A stretch of DNA of 13,981 nt from the NCBI GenBank assembly GCA_038207625.1, contig JBBQZO010000063.1:1-13981 (forward strand), given 5' to 3'. The position numbers and the translations under genes are program-made. Position 1 is the first letter of the stretch, and each line of letters begins with the position of its first letter. Source of the DNA: JBBQZO01 sp038207625. Lineage in GTDB: Bacteria > Pseudomonadota > Gammaproteobacteria > Burkholderiales > Burkholderiaceae_D. Under the pieces are notes generated by a model, which was not told where the DNA came from, did not search any database, and was given only the letters and a program-made list of their open reading frames with translations. Below are positions 1-7,005 of the stretch, one piece after another.

Positions 1-233
1 TGGCGCGGCGCGAAGCTGCCTGCCACGACCAGCTGGCGCGCCTGTTCGCGCGCGAGCACGGCAGCGCCCGCGGCGGCTTCCTCTTCCAGTCTGGCCACGC
101 TGGTGCTGCCAAAGTAGCCCAAGGCGCCGGCGCCCAGCAACAGCAAGCCTAGCGACTGCAGCATCGTCTGCGCCGCAAAGACTTTTTTCGTCTTCAGGAA
201 AAGCGGATTGAACAGATTGATTTGCTGGCTCAC
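1..233 (-). CDS. PilN/MshI2-like pilus alignment protein, partial (N-terminus only)
   Basis: This is the first 77 codons of a leftward gene that continues past the left edge. It starts with GTG at 233-231, and this start overlaps the TGA stop of mshI (GTGA), so the two are probably translationally coupled. The protein begins with an INLFNP motif, a short basic stretch (KTKK) and then a hydrophobic segment at about residues 25-42, followed by an Ala/Glu-rich, coiled-coil-like stretch. This is the usual plan of PilN/MshI2 proteins: a short cytoplasmic tail that contacts the PilM-like partner, one membrane helix, then a periplasmic domain. Its place directly after a PilM-like mshI supports that reading. 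I infer it helps connect the cytoplasmic motor to the periplasm. MshJ (PilO-like) is the alternative name, but the INLxNP start favours the PilN type. The C-terminal domain is not visible. Confidence 0.72.
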   Translation of the reverse strand, partial: MSQQINLFNPLFLKTKKVFAAQTMLQSLGLLLLGAGALGYFGSTSVARLEEEAAAGAAVLAREQARQLVVAGSFAPR

Positions 234-1174
234 GGCGCGCTCCCTTCAAGACGCAGGGCCGCGCCCAGCGTCAGGAAAAAGCTTTGCTGCTGCGTCAGCT
301 CGTGCAAGTCGGGCGCCTTGTCCAGATCGAGCACGTCCGCCAGGCTAAACGACTCGACCGGTGTGTACAGATTGCTCGACAGGTATTCTTCCAGGCCACT
401 CGCGCCCGACGGCGCCAGCAGCAGCTTGGAGACATTGATGAAGTGGAACTGCCGGTCGAAATGATCCAGCGAGCGCTGCAGCTCGAGCGTGATCTTGTCG
501 AAGCTGGCGTGCTTCTTGTCGTAATCGGGTTCGAGCAACTGGGTCAGCGTGACGTCGATGCGGCGCGTCAGGTACAGCTCGGCGTTGAAGGTAATCGTCA
601 GCAGGCCACCATCGGGGCCGAACGACAGCATCGCCAGTCCCCGACCGGGAGGTTCCAGCAGCGCCGACATATTGCGCTGTGCCATTTCGGGAATGTCGAT
701 CACGGCCAGGCCGATCTGCGCCGCCACGAACAGGTTCTGGCGCTGCTCGATCACGCTGTTGCGCGCAGCCACCACGAACATTGTGTGGCTGCGTCCCGGC
801 GCGCTATTGTCGACCGGGATGTCGAGCACGTCGATGGTGGCCGTATCGACGGGAAAGTCGAGCATGTCTTTGAGACGCCAGCGCGCCGCCGTGCGCATTT
901 CATCCGCTGGCACATTGGGTGCGTCCACCGCCATCATCTGGTACTCGGCCGCGCCCAGCATGGTGCAGCAGTGATAGTTTTGCGTTTGCAGTTCGCGCTT
1001 GAGTTTTTCCAGCATCTCGGGCGCTTGCGCCAGCGTGGACGGATAGAACGCGGCCAGTTCGACGCTCGGCTTGCCGTTTGGGACGCGGCGCAGCGTGGCG
1101 GCGCGGATGCCGTCGGCGTGAAACGCGATGATCAGCGAGCCAGCACTTTGCCTGGCTTTTTTAAAGAAACGCAT
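230..1174 (-). CDS. mshI: MSHA biogenesis protein MshI (PilM-like)
   Basis: This 314-residue cytoplasmic protein resembles the MshI family, a divergent relative of PilM (actin-like fold). The N-terminus (SLIIAFHADGIRAATL, about residues 13-28) is the family's first strand-turn segment, and VPADEMRTAARWRLKDMLDF near residue 90 is a typical MshI segment. I see no signal peptide or membrane helix. In pilus machines the PilM-type protein binds the cytoplasmic tail of PilN, and here a PilN-like gene starts inside its stop codon. The ATG at 1174 has only a weak ribosome-binding site (AGGCAG). A perfect TATAAT lies 54-59 bp upstream in a 165-bp gap, so mshI and the genes after it can be transcribed apart from mshQ. 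In Vibrio the mshI-J-K genes are upstream of the secretin gene; here they follow mshQ. Whether this divergent PilM still binds nucleotide cannot be judged from sequence. Confidence 0.85.
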   Translation of the reverse strand: MRFFKKARQSAGSLIIAFHADGIRAATLRRVPNGKPSVELAAFYPSTLAQAPEMLEKLKRELQTQNYHCCTMLGAAEYQMMAVDAPNVPADEMRTAARWRLKDMLDFPVDTATIDVLDIPVDNSAPGRSHTMFVVAARNSVIEQRQNLFVAAQIGLAVIDIPEMAQRNMSALLEPPGRGLAMLSFGPDGGLLTITFNAELYLTRRIDVTLTQLLEPDYDKKHASFDKITLELQRSLDHFDRQFHFINVSKLLLAPSGASGLEEYLSSNLYTPVESFSLADVLDLDKAPDLHELTQQQSFFLTLGAALRLEGSAP

Positions 1175-1227
1175 GCCGACTGCCTGAATGGTTAGCCACT
1201 TGATGAGGTTCGCGCGGTAGATGATTG

Positions 1228-1233
1228 ATTATA
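1228..1233 (-). promoter_or_regulatory. Probable -10 element of an mshI promoter
   Basis: The minus strand reads TATAAT here, a perfect sigma-70 -10 box in a notably AT-rich stretch within a GC-rich window. It lies 54 bp upstream of the mshI ATG and would give a leader of roughly 45-50 bases. No good -35 hexamer sits 16-18 bp upstream (closest are TCTTGG or CTTGGA), so an activator may be needed, or the match may be fortuitous. Confidence 0.45.
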
Positions 1234-1306
1234 TTCAAGTTCGTCCGATCCAAGACGTCATATTGCCCTGAATCACACAAAATTCACATTATTTCTTTCA
1301 TCGTAT

Positions 1307-1326
1307 GCAATTGGCGCGCCAAATGC
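1307..1326. repeat. Near-perfect 20-bp inverted repeat after mshQ
   Basis: The core TTGGCGCGCCAA (1311-1322) is a perfect palindrome, and the arms continue as GCA/TGC outside one A-A mismatch. It begins 13 bp beyond the mshQ stop codon in the mshQ direction. No U-tract follows in that direction, so it is not a standard intrinsic terminator. It could be a weak terminator, an RNA 3'-end stabilising hairpin (CGCG loop) or a protein-binding site. The rest of the 165-bp gap (1175-1339) holds the mshI -10 box and no gene that I can see. Confidence 0.5.
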
Positions 1327-1339
1327 GCACACCGCCCCC

Positions 1340-4300
1340 TCAATACAGCTCGCGCACGTAGATCAGCGGGTTGCTGTACACGCCAAACGTGGCGCGCGCC
1401 TTGGTGCTGGGCAGCCATGCGGGCGAGCTGATGGTGAAATCGACGCTGCCGCCATTGCCCGCGCCAGGCTTGCCCAGGTACCAGCGCGAGGCCGGCAGAA
1501 ACGTACCGAGATTGTCGAACGTCATCTGCAAAGACGGTTTGAGCACCAGCACACCGGCATTGCACAAGGTGCTGGTGGCCGGTTTCACCTTGCAGTTGCT
1601 AAACGTCGCCGTCCCCGGCGCGAGCGCTGTGACACTGTCGCTGGCATTGGTCTTCCAGATCGACGTATTGGCCACGCTGACAAAATACTGCGCGCGCATG
1701 TCGAGCGGCATCTTCAACAAATCCGAGCCATACCCGTTGGCCAGCGCCAGCCGTCCGCTGACGACGCCAAAGCCCCCTTCGACGCTGCCGGAGCTGCGCA
1801 ACGACGTCACCGCATCGGTGTCGGTGGCACGCAGGTACACCAGCGTGGGCAAGACCCACGCCGCTTGCGGCGTGTTGGAACTGTACATCACGGGGAAGGT
1901 ATATGTCACACTGGTGCTGGCGACGCCTGAACTGAAACCGGAGGCGGCCAACGCGCTGCCGCCCAGTACCGATCCGCTCGGCGCGGCCGGTGGATTGGCC
2001 GTGGCGGCACTGCCGGCGGCGCCCCAGGCGCTTAAGGTCACCGCCTTGGCGAACACGCCGTTGCCCACGCCGCCAGACAGTTTGACGCCGCTGTAATTGA
2101 ACGCGGTGGCGCCATTCATGGTCTTCGCCGTCACCGTCACCGTCACACTCTGGCCCGCATACGCCATGCGCAGCGCGCCATTCAGGGCCGTGCAGGCGGT
2201 GAACTCGGGCGCGCACGTCATCAACGCCGATGCCGTATCAGTCACCGTATCGAAATGGTCGGGCACGAAGCGCCCGACGTTGACGACGCTGCCGGTGACG
2301 GCACCACCGCCGAGATAGTCGCTCACGGACGGCGTCAGTTTGAGGATGCCCACGTCGTCAAATGAAAATGTACTGGCAGTTGCACTGCCGCCAGTGAAGC
2401 TGCCGAAACCGCCATTCAACAAAGGCAGGTTGACCATGTTTTCCAGATCGCGCAAGGTGACGCCGTCGGCGGCGAGCGTTTGCGCGACGCCTTGCGCGAC
2501 GCTGATCAGCACCGGCACGCTCTCGTGCCCGAAGTTCGCGGCCAGCACCGGCGTCGCGCCGCCCGTCCACGCCTGGGCGCTCATCGTGAACGCTTCGCTG
2601 GCGCGCACGAAACGCGCGTCCGTCGCCAACGCGGGACTATGCGCCTGGTTGCCGGGAACGACCAGCGCGACCGAGCCCGGTTTTAACACAAAAGCGCCGC
2701 TCGAGGCCACCAGGCCGTTGCCGTCCTTCATGAATAGCTCGACGCTGCCCACGTCCGCATAATTGAAGCTGCTCGCCACGCTGACCGACGGTGAGCCCGT
2801 CGGAAAACTGAAGGTGGTGGCGCTGCTCCAGCTGGTCGGGGTGGCGCCGCTGGACATGCACAGCGGCAGTTGCACGCTGGTCGGCGCAGCCCATGTGGCG
2901 CGCACTCCGGCATTGGTGCTCGGATTGCGGCAAGCAATGGCAAACGACATCGTCAGCGCCGTCGCCTGGGTGCTGCTCAGTCGCGTGGGCAGCCCGCTGG
3001 TGTTCAGGTTGGTGATGTACAGCCCCGTCACCGGCACATTCGCCGTGCGCGCCGGCGCCGGCGTGCCGGGATTCAGGCTCACGATATGGCATGGCTGGCT
3101 CGCGCCGAAGGCGACGTTGTTGGTGCACACGGCGTCGGTCAACACATATTGCGGCACCAGGATGCTGGTGCTGACGGTGACGCTGTTGTTGGCATTGATG
3201 TTATCGAACATCTGCCCACTGACCGACGCCGTGTTGACGATTGCACTGTTCGAGGCGGGCGTGACGCTGACATGCAGCACCAGCGCCGGCAGCGTCGCCC
3301 CGACCGCCAGAGCGCCCGTGTAGCTGCAACTGACGCTCTGGCCGGACACGGAGCAGACCCAGCCGCTACCGCCGACGGCGCCGACCGTCATGCCGCTTGG
3401 CAGCGTATCGTTGACGACGATGGGGCCGCTCTCGGTAGACGGGCCGTTGTTGCTGACCGTGATGGTGTAGCTGGTGGCCTTGGCCTGCCCGATCGAGAGC
3501 GGGTCGTCCAGCGTCATGCCGATCGCCAGGTCGGCCACCGGCACGTTCGGCACGGCGATGATCTCGGCGTTCATCAGCACCAGATCCTGGCCGGAACGGT
3601 ACACCGTCGTCGCCGTCGTCTGGCCGCTCTGGATGGTGGGCGAGGAGACCACATAGGCGTCGAAGTCGATCCCGTAGGAGTTCAGATCGTTGTTGATATT
3701 GCTGGCCGAATTGAACTGGTTGCCGGTCGGATTGGTCGCATCGATCATCTCGACACCATTGAACAGCAAGTCCTCGCCGCCGCCCGACAGCGTCGCATCG
3801 CCCTCCCAGGTGATGTGGCCGACCCGGCCGGTGGCGCTGCCGATCGGCGTGGGTATCTTGAAATTGCTCAGGTTGAGCGTGACGCTGTTGTACTGGATGT
3901 ACTGCAAGCCCTCGTACAGGTTCAGCACACGAAACGTCTCGGCCGGATCGGAATAGATGACCACCAGCGCAAAGCCGCCCACGACCGCCTGCGAGGCACA
4001 ATACGGGCTGCCGGTGGTGACGTTCAGGCCGGAGAAGGTGTAATTGCCATTGCGTGTGGTGCGCACCTGAGTGGTCACGTCGGCGCCGCCGGCGGTGTAG
4101 TTAAAGCCAGACCCAATCGTGCTCGATGCATATTGGCGGCTGCTTGGCGCGGACACGGTGGCGCCCTGAAACGTGACGCTAAAGTCGCCCGTGCCGCCGG
4201 TCGAGGTGGCCCAGTACAGTTGCGCGCTGAGCACCGTTGCGCTGCTCGGTATGCCCGACAAGGCAGCCGTCAGCGTGGTCGTACTCGACACCACGGCGCA

Positions 4301-4477
4301 CGGATCGCCGTTGTTGGACTGGGTACGCATGGTTTTTTGGGTGCCGACAAAATTGATATTGCCGGCGAAGCTCTGAAACAGCGCAATGGGCGTATCGGCG
4401 CGTGCGCTGACGCCGCCGAGCGCGGCGAACAGGACGGCCGCGCCGCACAACCATCTGACAAATCGTTGCATGCTCAT
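1340..4477 (-). CDS. mshQ: MshQ-like secreted adhesin: N-terminal beta module, DUF11, DUF6701
   Basis: This is a 1045-residue exported protein, probably displayed with the pilus. Residues 1-27 are a Sec signal peptide (basic start, hydrophobic core, likely AxA cut near SARA). Residues 28-310 form a Ser/Thr/Gly-rich beta-type module (LSAQLYWATS near 83, DVTTQV at 133, ALVVIYSDP at 170) that I cannot name firmly. Residues 314-438 are a clear DUF11 repeat (TSYTITVSNNGP, NDTLPSG, then NNSVTVST). The rest matches the MshQ-type DUF6701 region: GRFVPDHFD at 735, YAGQ at 773, NYSG near 794, then SGRLALANGYGSDLL and MRAQYF at 907-931. The usual DSCT motif of that domain reads DSVT here (947-950). It is the last gene of the mshE-to-mshQ run, 9 bp after mshP, with a strong GAGGTGA site. 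Vibrio MshQ is also the last gene. The adhesin role is inferred from domain type and position. Confidence 0.82.
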   Translation of the reverse strand: MSMQRFVRWLCGAAVLFAALGGVSARADTPIALFQSFAGNINFVGTQKTMRTQSNNGDPCAVVSSTTTLTAALSGIPSSATVLSAQLYWATSTGGTGDFSVTFQGATVSAPSSRQYASSTIGSGFNYTAGGADVTTQVRTTRNGNYTFSGLNVTTGSPYCASQAVVGGFALVVIYSDPAETFRVLNLYEGLQYIQYNSVTLNLSNFKIPTPIGSATGRVGHITWEGDATLSGGGEDLLFNGVEMIDATNPTGNQFNSASNINNDLNSYGIDFDAYVVSSPTIQSGQTTATTVYRSGQDLVLMNAEIIAVPNVPVADLAIGMTLDDPLSIGQAKATSYTITVSNNGPSTESGPIVVNDTLPSGMTVGAVGGSGWVCSVSGQSVSCSYTGALAVGATLPALVLHVSVTPASNSAIVNTASVSGQMFDNINANNSVTVSTSILVPQYVLTDAVCTNNVAFGASQPCHIVSLNPGTPAPARTANVPVTGLYITNLNTSGLPTRLSSTQATALTMSFAIACRNPSTNAGVRATWAAPTSVQLPLCMSSGATPTSWSSATTFSFPTGSPSVSVASSFNYADVGSVELFMKDGNGLVASSGAFVLKPGSVALVVPGNQAHSPALATDARFVRASEAFTMSAQAWTGGATPVLAANFGHESVPVLISVAQGVAQTLAADGVTLRDLENMVNLPLLNGGFGSFTGGSATASTFSFDDVGILKLTPSVSDYLGGGAVTGSVVNVGRFVPDHFDTVTDTASALMTCAPEFTACTALNGALRMAYAGQSVTVTVTAKTMNGATAFNYSGVKLSGGVGNGVFAKAVTLSAWGAAGSAATANPPAAPSGSVLGGSALAASGFSSGVASTSVTYTFPVMYSSNTPQAAWVLPTLVYLRATDTDAVTSLRSSGSVEGGFGVVSGRLALANGYGSDLLKMPLDMRAQYFVSVANTSIWKTNASDSVTALAPGTATFSNCKVKPATSTLCNAGVLVLKPSLQMTFDNLGTFLPASRWYLGKPGAGNGGSVDFTISSPAWLPSTKARATFGVYSNPLIYVRELY

Positions 4478-4481
4478 CGGT

Positions 4482-4488
4482 TCACCTC
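4482..4488 (-). promoter_or_regulatory. Strong mshQ ribosome-binding site overlapping the mshP stop
   Basis: The minus strand reads TGAGGTGA, in which the mshP stop TGA shares bases with a near-consensus GAGGTGA Shine-Dalgarno, followed after 4 bases by the mshQ ATG. It is the strongest ribosome-binding site I noticed in the leftward arm, which fits efficient translation of the large secreted product. Confidence 0.6.
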
Positions 4489-4951
4489 AGTATTCAACGG
4501 CGACGACGCGCTGGGCGTAGTCCAGATTGGTGCTGGGATTGGGGCAAACACCGCCGCCGCTGGCCTGGTTGCAGGCCGTGGCCACGATCTGGTAACGATC
4601 CATGGCCGTGCCGGCCGCCACCGGTCCAGCAACTTTGACGCAGGTGACGGTGACGCTAAAACTGCTCAGCGTGCTCCCGGCCGGCAGGCGAAACGAAGTC
4701 GGCGCGCCCGCGCCGGGGCAAACGCCGCCCTGCTTTTGCTGGAACACGCCGTACTCAACGCCGGCGCGCGCGGCCTGATAGGCGCGCGCACCCAGCAAGT
4801 CCATTGACGAACTGGCCTGCTGCGACCCGGAGATCGACAGCATCGCCACGCCCAGGCCCGACAGCACCACCAACAGAAAAATCGCCGTGACCAGGCCCAC
4901 GCCGGCACTGCGGCGGCGCTTCCTGATGGGCGTCGGATGGGCGTGACTCAT
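4487..4951 (-). CDS. mshP: MSHA biogenesis protein MshP
   Basis: This 154-residue membrane-anchored protein of the MshP type starts with a basic tail (residues 10-14, RKRRR). A single hydrophobic helix follows at about 18-38 (GVGLVTAIFLLVVLSGLGVAML), then a helical spine (AYQAARAGVEYGVFQ, near 57-71), which is typical of PilX/MshP pseudopilin-like proteins. It lacks the conserved Glu at mature position 5, as expected for this class, so cleavage by prepilin peptidase is uncertain. The C-terminal part holds four Cys residues that could form periplasmic disulfides. The ATG at 4951 overlaps the mshO TGA (ATGA). A longer in-frame reading to the right is only open frame through mshO and was not used. 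It probably belongs to the minor pilin complex that supports MshQ. Confidence 0.83.
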   Translation of the reverse strand: MSHAHPTPIRKRRRSAGVGLVTAIFLLVVLSGLGVAMLSISGSQQASSSMDLLGARAYQAARAGVEYGVFQQKQGGVCPGAGAPTSFRLPAGSTLSSFSVTVTCVKVAGPVAAGTAMDRYQIVATACNQASGGGVCPNPSTNLDYAQRVVAVEY

Positions 4952-5811
4952 GGCGTATTGTCCACGTGAACTTGATGGCGCAAGTTGACCGGGCCGTCGC
5001 TGCTGCCCGGTCGCTGCAAGGTAATCGACAGTCCCACCAGGGCGCTGCGCTGATTGGCCGGCAACGCATAGTCGAACAGACAGGCCGCCAGGTCGCTGGC
5101 GATCAAGGCCGACTGGCTGGGCGAGCCGGTGGTGGCGCCCGTTTGCGCGGCGGGAATCGGATAGCCCCAGATACGCGTGAGAACTTGCGCCGGGGCCCCG
5201 GCGGTGTTGTTGCAGGTATAGGTCACCGGCCCGGTGACGACGTGGAAACGGTGGGTCGGCGAGGCCATCACGGGGTTTTGCGCGGCAAACGGGTTGCTCG
5301 CCAGCGTAATCTGATTGCTCGCCGTGTTGACCGAGGCGACCACGGCGCGGTTCTGGCCCGCATACGCGTCGGCCGGCGAGTAGCCCGGCCCCAGGTTGTT
5401 GACGACGATGTAGTCGCCGGCGAGGATCGTCTGGCGTCCGGTCGGCAACACCCCGACGACGCCAAACGTGGTCAGCGTCGGATCGCTGAAACTGAGCACG
5501 CTGCCGCCGACACCGTCCTCCTCGGCCAGGTAGCGCCCGCCCGTCTTGGTGATCAGGAACGACACCGAGCGCTGGTCGGACGCCACCACGATGCTGTTGG
5601 GCAGGGCCAGGCGCAGGTCGCGCGCCATGCGCCGCATCGCCAGATCGGCGATGTCGGTCAGTTCGGCGCGCGCGGCACTGTCGATATAGCCTTGCACCGG
5701 CAGGCGGATGAAGGTGGCCACGACACCGGCCAGGATGCCCATGATGGCGATCACGATCACCGCCTCGACCAGCGTGAACGCGCGCATGTATCGGTTCAAT
5801 GGGCGCCTCAT
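4948..5811 (-). CDS. mshO: MSHA minor prepilin MshO
   Basis: This is a 287-residue type IV prepilin. The leader MRRPLNRYMRA is followed by FTLVEAVIVIAIMGILAG, with Glu at mature position 5 and a long hydrophobic helix (about 12-31). Position and length match MshO of the MSHA minor pilin set (C, D, O, P). The residue just before the cleavage point is Ala, where nearly all prepilins have Gly. The body is a Ser/Thr/Gly-rich globular domain with a Cys pair (TYTCNNT at about 197-203 and AACLFDYAL at about 241). The ATG at 5811 overlaps the TGA of mshD (ATGA), and the TGA of mshO overlaps the mshP start in the same way. MshO probably sits in the pilus tip or initiation complex after processing by a PilD-type peptidase, which is not encoded in this window. 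Confidence 0.85.
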   Translation of the reverse strand: MRRPLNRYMRAFTLVEAVIVIAIMGILAGVVATFIRLPVQGYIDSAARAELTDIADLAMRRMARDLRLALPNSIVVASDQRSVSFLITKTGGRYLAEEDGVGGSVLSFSDPTLTTFGVVGVLPTGRQTILAGDYIVVNNLGPGYSPADAYAGQNRAVVASVNTASNQITLASNPFAAQNPVMASPTHRFHVVTGPVTYTCNNTAGAPAQVLTRIWGYPIPAAQTGATTGSPSQSALIASDLAACLFDYALPANQRSALVGLSITLQRPGSSDGPVNLRHQVHVDNTP

Positions 5812-6392
5812 AATTGGTTCGGCGCGTAGCGCGTGCGGTAGCCGTCCAACACCACGGCCTCGCTATCGTAACGCACCGTAACGGTGATGCGCAGCACCTG
5901 CATGGCCGCCGGCGCGGCACCGGAGACTATCGTGCCCAACGTGTCGGTGGCGACGATCTTGAGCGTGGCGCTGTAGCCGGTCACGCCCAGCGGCGTCAGT
6001 TTGGCGTCACTCAATACGCCGCCACTATTGAAGGCCGACTGTTCGACGCCGAACGCACTGACATAGTCATTGACGTTGTCGTAGGGGCGCGTCTCGCCAG
6101 CATCGACGCCCACGTTTTCCAGCGTCGTGCTGCAGCCGGTGGCCGACAGCACGGCGCCGGTGGCCGTTGCCGCATTCGCGTCGCTGGGGTCGCAGTAGGT
6201 AAATTTGGCCAGTTCGACTTCTTCGAGCAAGCCCTCGGCGATCATGATTGCCTGCTTGCGCCGCAGCGGATCGACGCTGTGGCTGGTCGTCAGGCTGAGC
6301 ACCTGCATGACGCCCAGCACCGCCACCGAGACGATCACGATGAACAGGATCAGTTCGATCAGGCTGATGCCGCGCTGGCCCTTAATGGACAT
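5808..6392 (-). CDS. mshD: MSHA minor prepilin MshD
   Basis: This is a 194-residue prepilin. The leader MSIKGQRG is short and basic, and cleavage after Gly8 would leave ISLIELILFIVIVSVAVLGV with Glu at mature position 5. The helix is followed by the segment QAIMIAEGLLEEVELAKFTYC, which is typical of PilV/MshD minor pilins, and a globular domain with Cys residues near CDPS and GCSTTL. I chose the ATG at 6392 over an in-frame TTG at 6410: the ATG has a GGGAG site 7 bases upstream and gives a standard 8-residue leader. It overlaps the 3' end of mshC by 11 bp. It would act with MshC, MshO and MshP in the minor pilin complex. Confidence 0.85.
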   Translation of the reverse strand: MSIKGQRGISLIELILFIVIVSVAVLGVMQVLSLTTSHSVDPLRRKQAIMIAEGLLEEVELAKFTYCDPSDANAATATGAVLSATGCSTTLENVGVDAGETRPYDNVNDYVSAFGVEQSAFNSGGVLSDAKLTPLGVTGYSATLKIVATDTLGTIVSGAAPAAMQVLRITVTVRYDSEAVVLDGYRTRYAPNQL

Positions 6393-7005
6393 AGCCGGTC
6401 TCCCGCTCAACGGTGACGCTGTGGCTGCTGGTGCCGCCAGCGATGGTCAGTTGCAAGGTGACGAAGCTCGACGCGAGCGTGCCGGCCGCGTCGGTCGACG
6501 CGTAGGGCACGCCCAATGCGTCGAAATAGAAATAACTGGCCGCCAAGGCCGGCAGTATCACCATGTTCAGCGCGGCCGGGCGCCCTTCGCAGGCCCAGTT
6601 CGATACCGCCACGCCGGCCACCTGGCAATAGCTGCGCGTGCCACTGCTGCCGCTGTTGCTGCCCGACGCAGGCTGGACCTGGTTGACGACCGGGCAGCCG
6701 GGGTTTGCCTGGTAATTGAAACACAGGGCGACGCTATTGCCGTCCAGGCGCACATACACCGGGCGGTTCTGCGTGACCGCCACTTTCTGAGCGTAGCGCA
6801 GCAAGGCCTTGGTCTGGTCGGCATACGCGGCACTGTCGAAGGTGTTGCTGTCGAAGAATCGGTTCAGGCCGATACCGGAGAGTATCCCCAGCAGCAGCAC
6901 GACAACGATCAGCTCGACCATCGTAAAGCCGGCGGCGCGGCGCGGCGCCAGCTGGCGCAACGCGCCGCGCCGGGCGCGCAATGGCATGCGTTTATTCATA
7001 GACAT
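6382..7005 (-). CDS. mshC: MSHA minor prepilin MshC (GspH-like)
   Basis: This is a prepilin of 207 residues with a GspH/FimT-like minor pilin body. After a long basic leader of about 26 residues comes G^FTMVELIVVVLLLGILSGI, with Glu at mature position 5. The segment DQTKALLRYAQKVAVTQNRP near residue 55 is the hallmark of MshC/GspH proteins. Two pairs of Cys lie at LCFNYQANPGC and YCQVAGVAVSNWAC. The start is uncertain: ATGs occur at codons 1, 3 and 7, and none has a clear ribosome-binding site. The first overlaps the end of the upstream gene by 14 bp. It could be mistaken for the major pilin, but the length, Cys content and GspH-type helix fit a minor pilin better. In Vibrio, mshB and mshA precede mshC; here they do not. 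Confidence 0.82.
   Translation of the reverse strand: MSMNKRMPLRARRGALRQLAPRRAAGFTMVELIVVVLLLGILSGIGLNRFFDSNTFDSAAYADQTKALLRYAQKVAVTQNRPVYVRLDGNSVALCFNYQANPGCPVVNQVQPASGSNSGSSGTRSYCQVAGVAVSNWACEGRPAALNMVILPALAASYFYFDALGVPYASTDAAGTLASSFVTLQLTIAGGTSSHSVTVERETGYVH
6400..6404 (-). promoter_or_regulatory. Ribosome-binding site that sets the mshD start
   Basis: GGGAG on the minus strand lies 7 bases before the ATG at 6392. An alternative TTG start 18 bases upstream would place this site inside the coding region, so the ATG is the better start. Confidence 0.5.

Noticed and set aside
284..1195. A 303-codon plus-strand open frame opposite mshI
   Set aside because: It is rich in Arg/Gln/His with no domain and mirrors the true mshI frame on the other strand.
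2870..4807. A 645-codon open frame on the plus strand opposite mshQ
   Set aside because: It is antisense to the well-supported mshQ, has Arg/Ala/Gly/His-biased composition and no motifs, and runs past the mshQ start into mshP.
4952..5920. Upstream extension of mshP into a 477-residue protein
   Set aside because: The extension reads through mshO in another frame with no homology or plausible signal; the ATG at 4951 gives a normal MshP length and an ATGA overlap.
6382..7005. Major pilin MshA at this position
   Set aside because: The body with the LLRYAQKVAV segment, 4 Cys and about 180 mature residues fits an MshC/GspH minor pilin; nothing indicates the abundant pilin.
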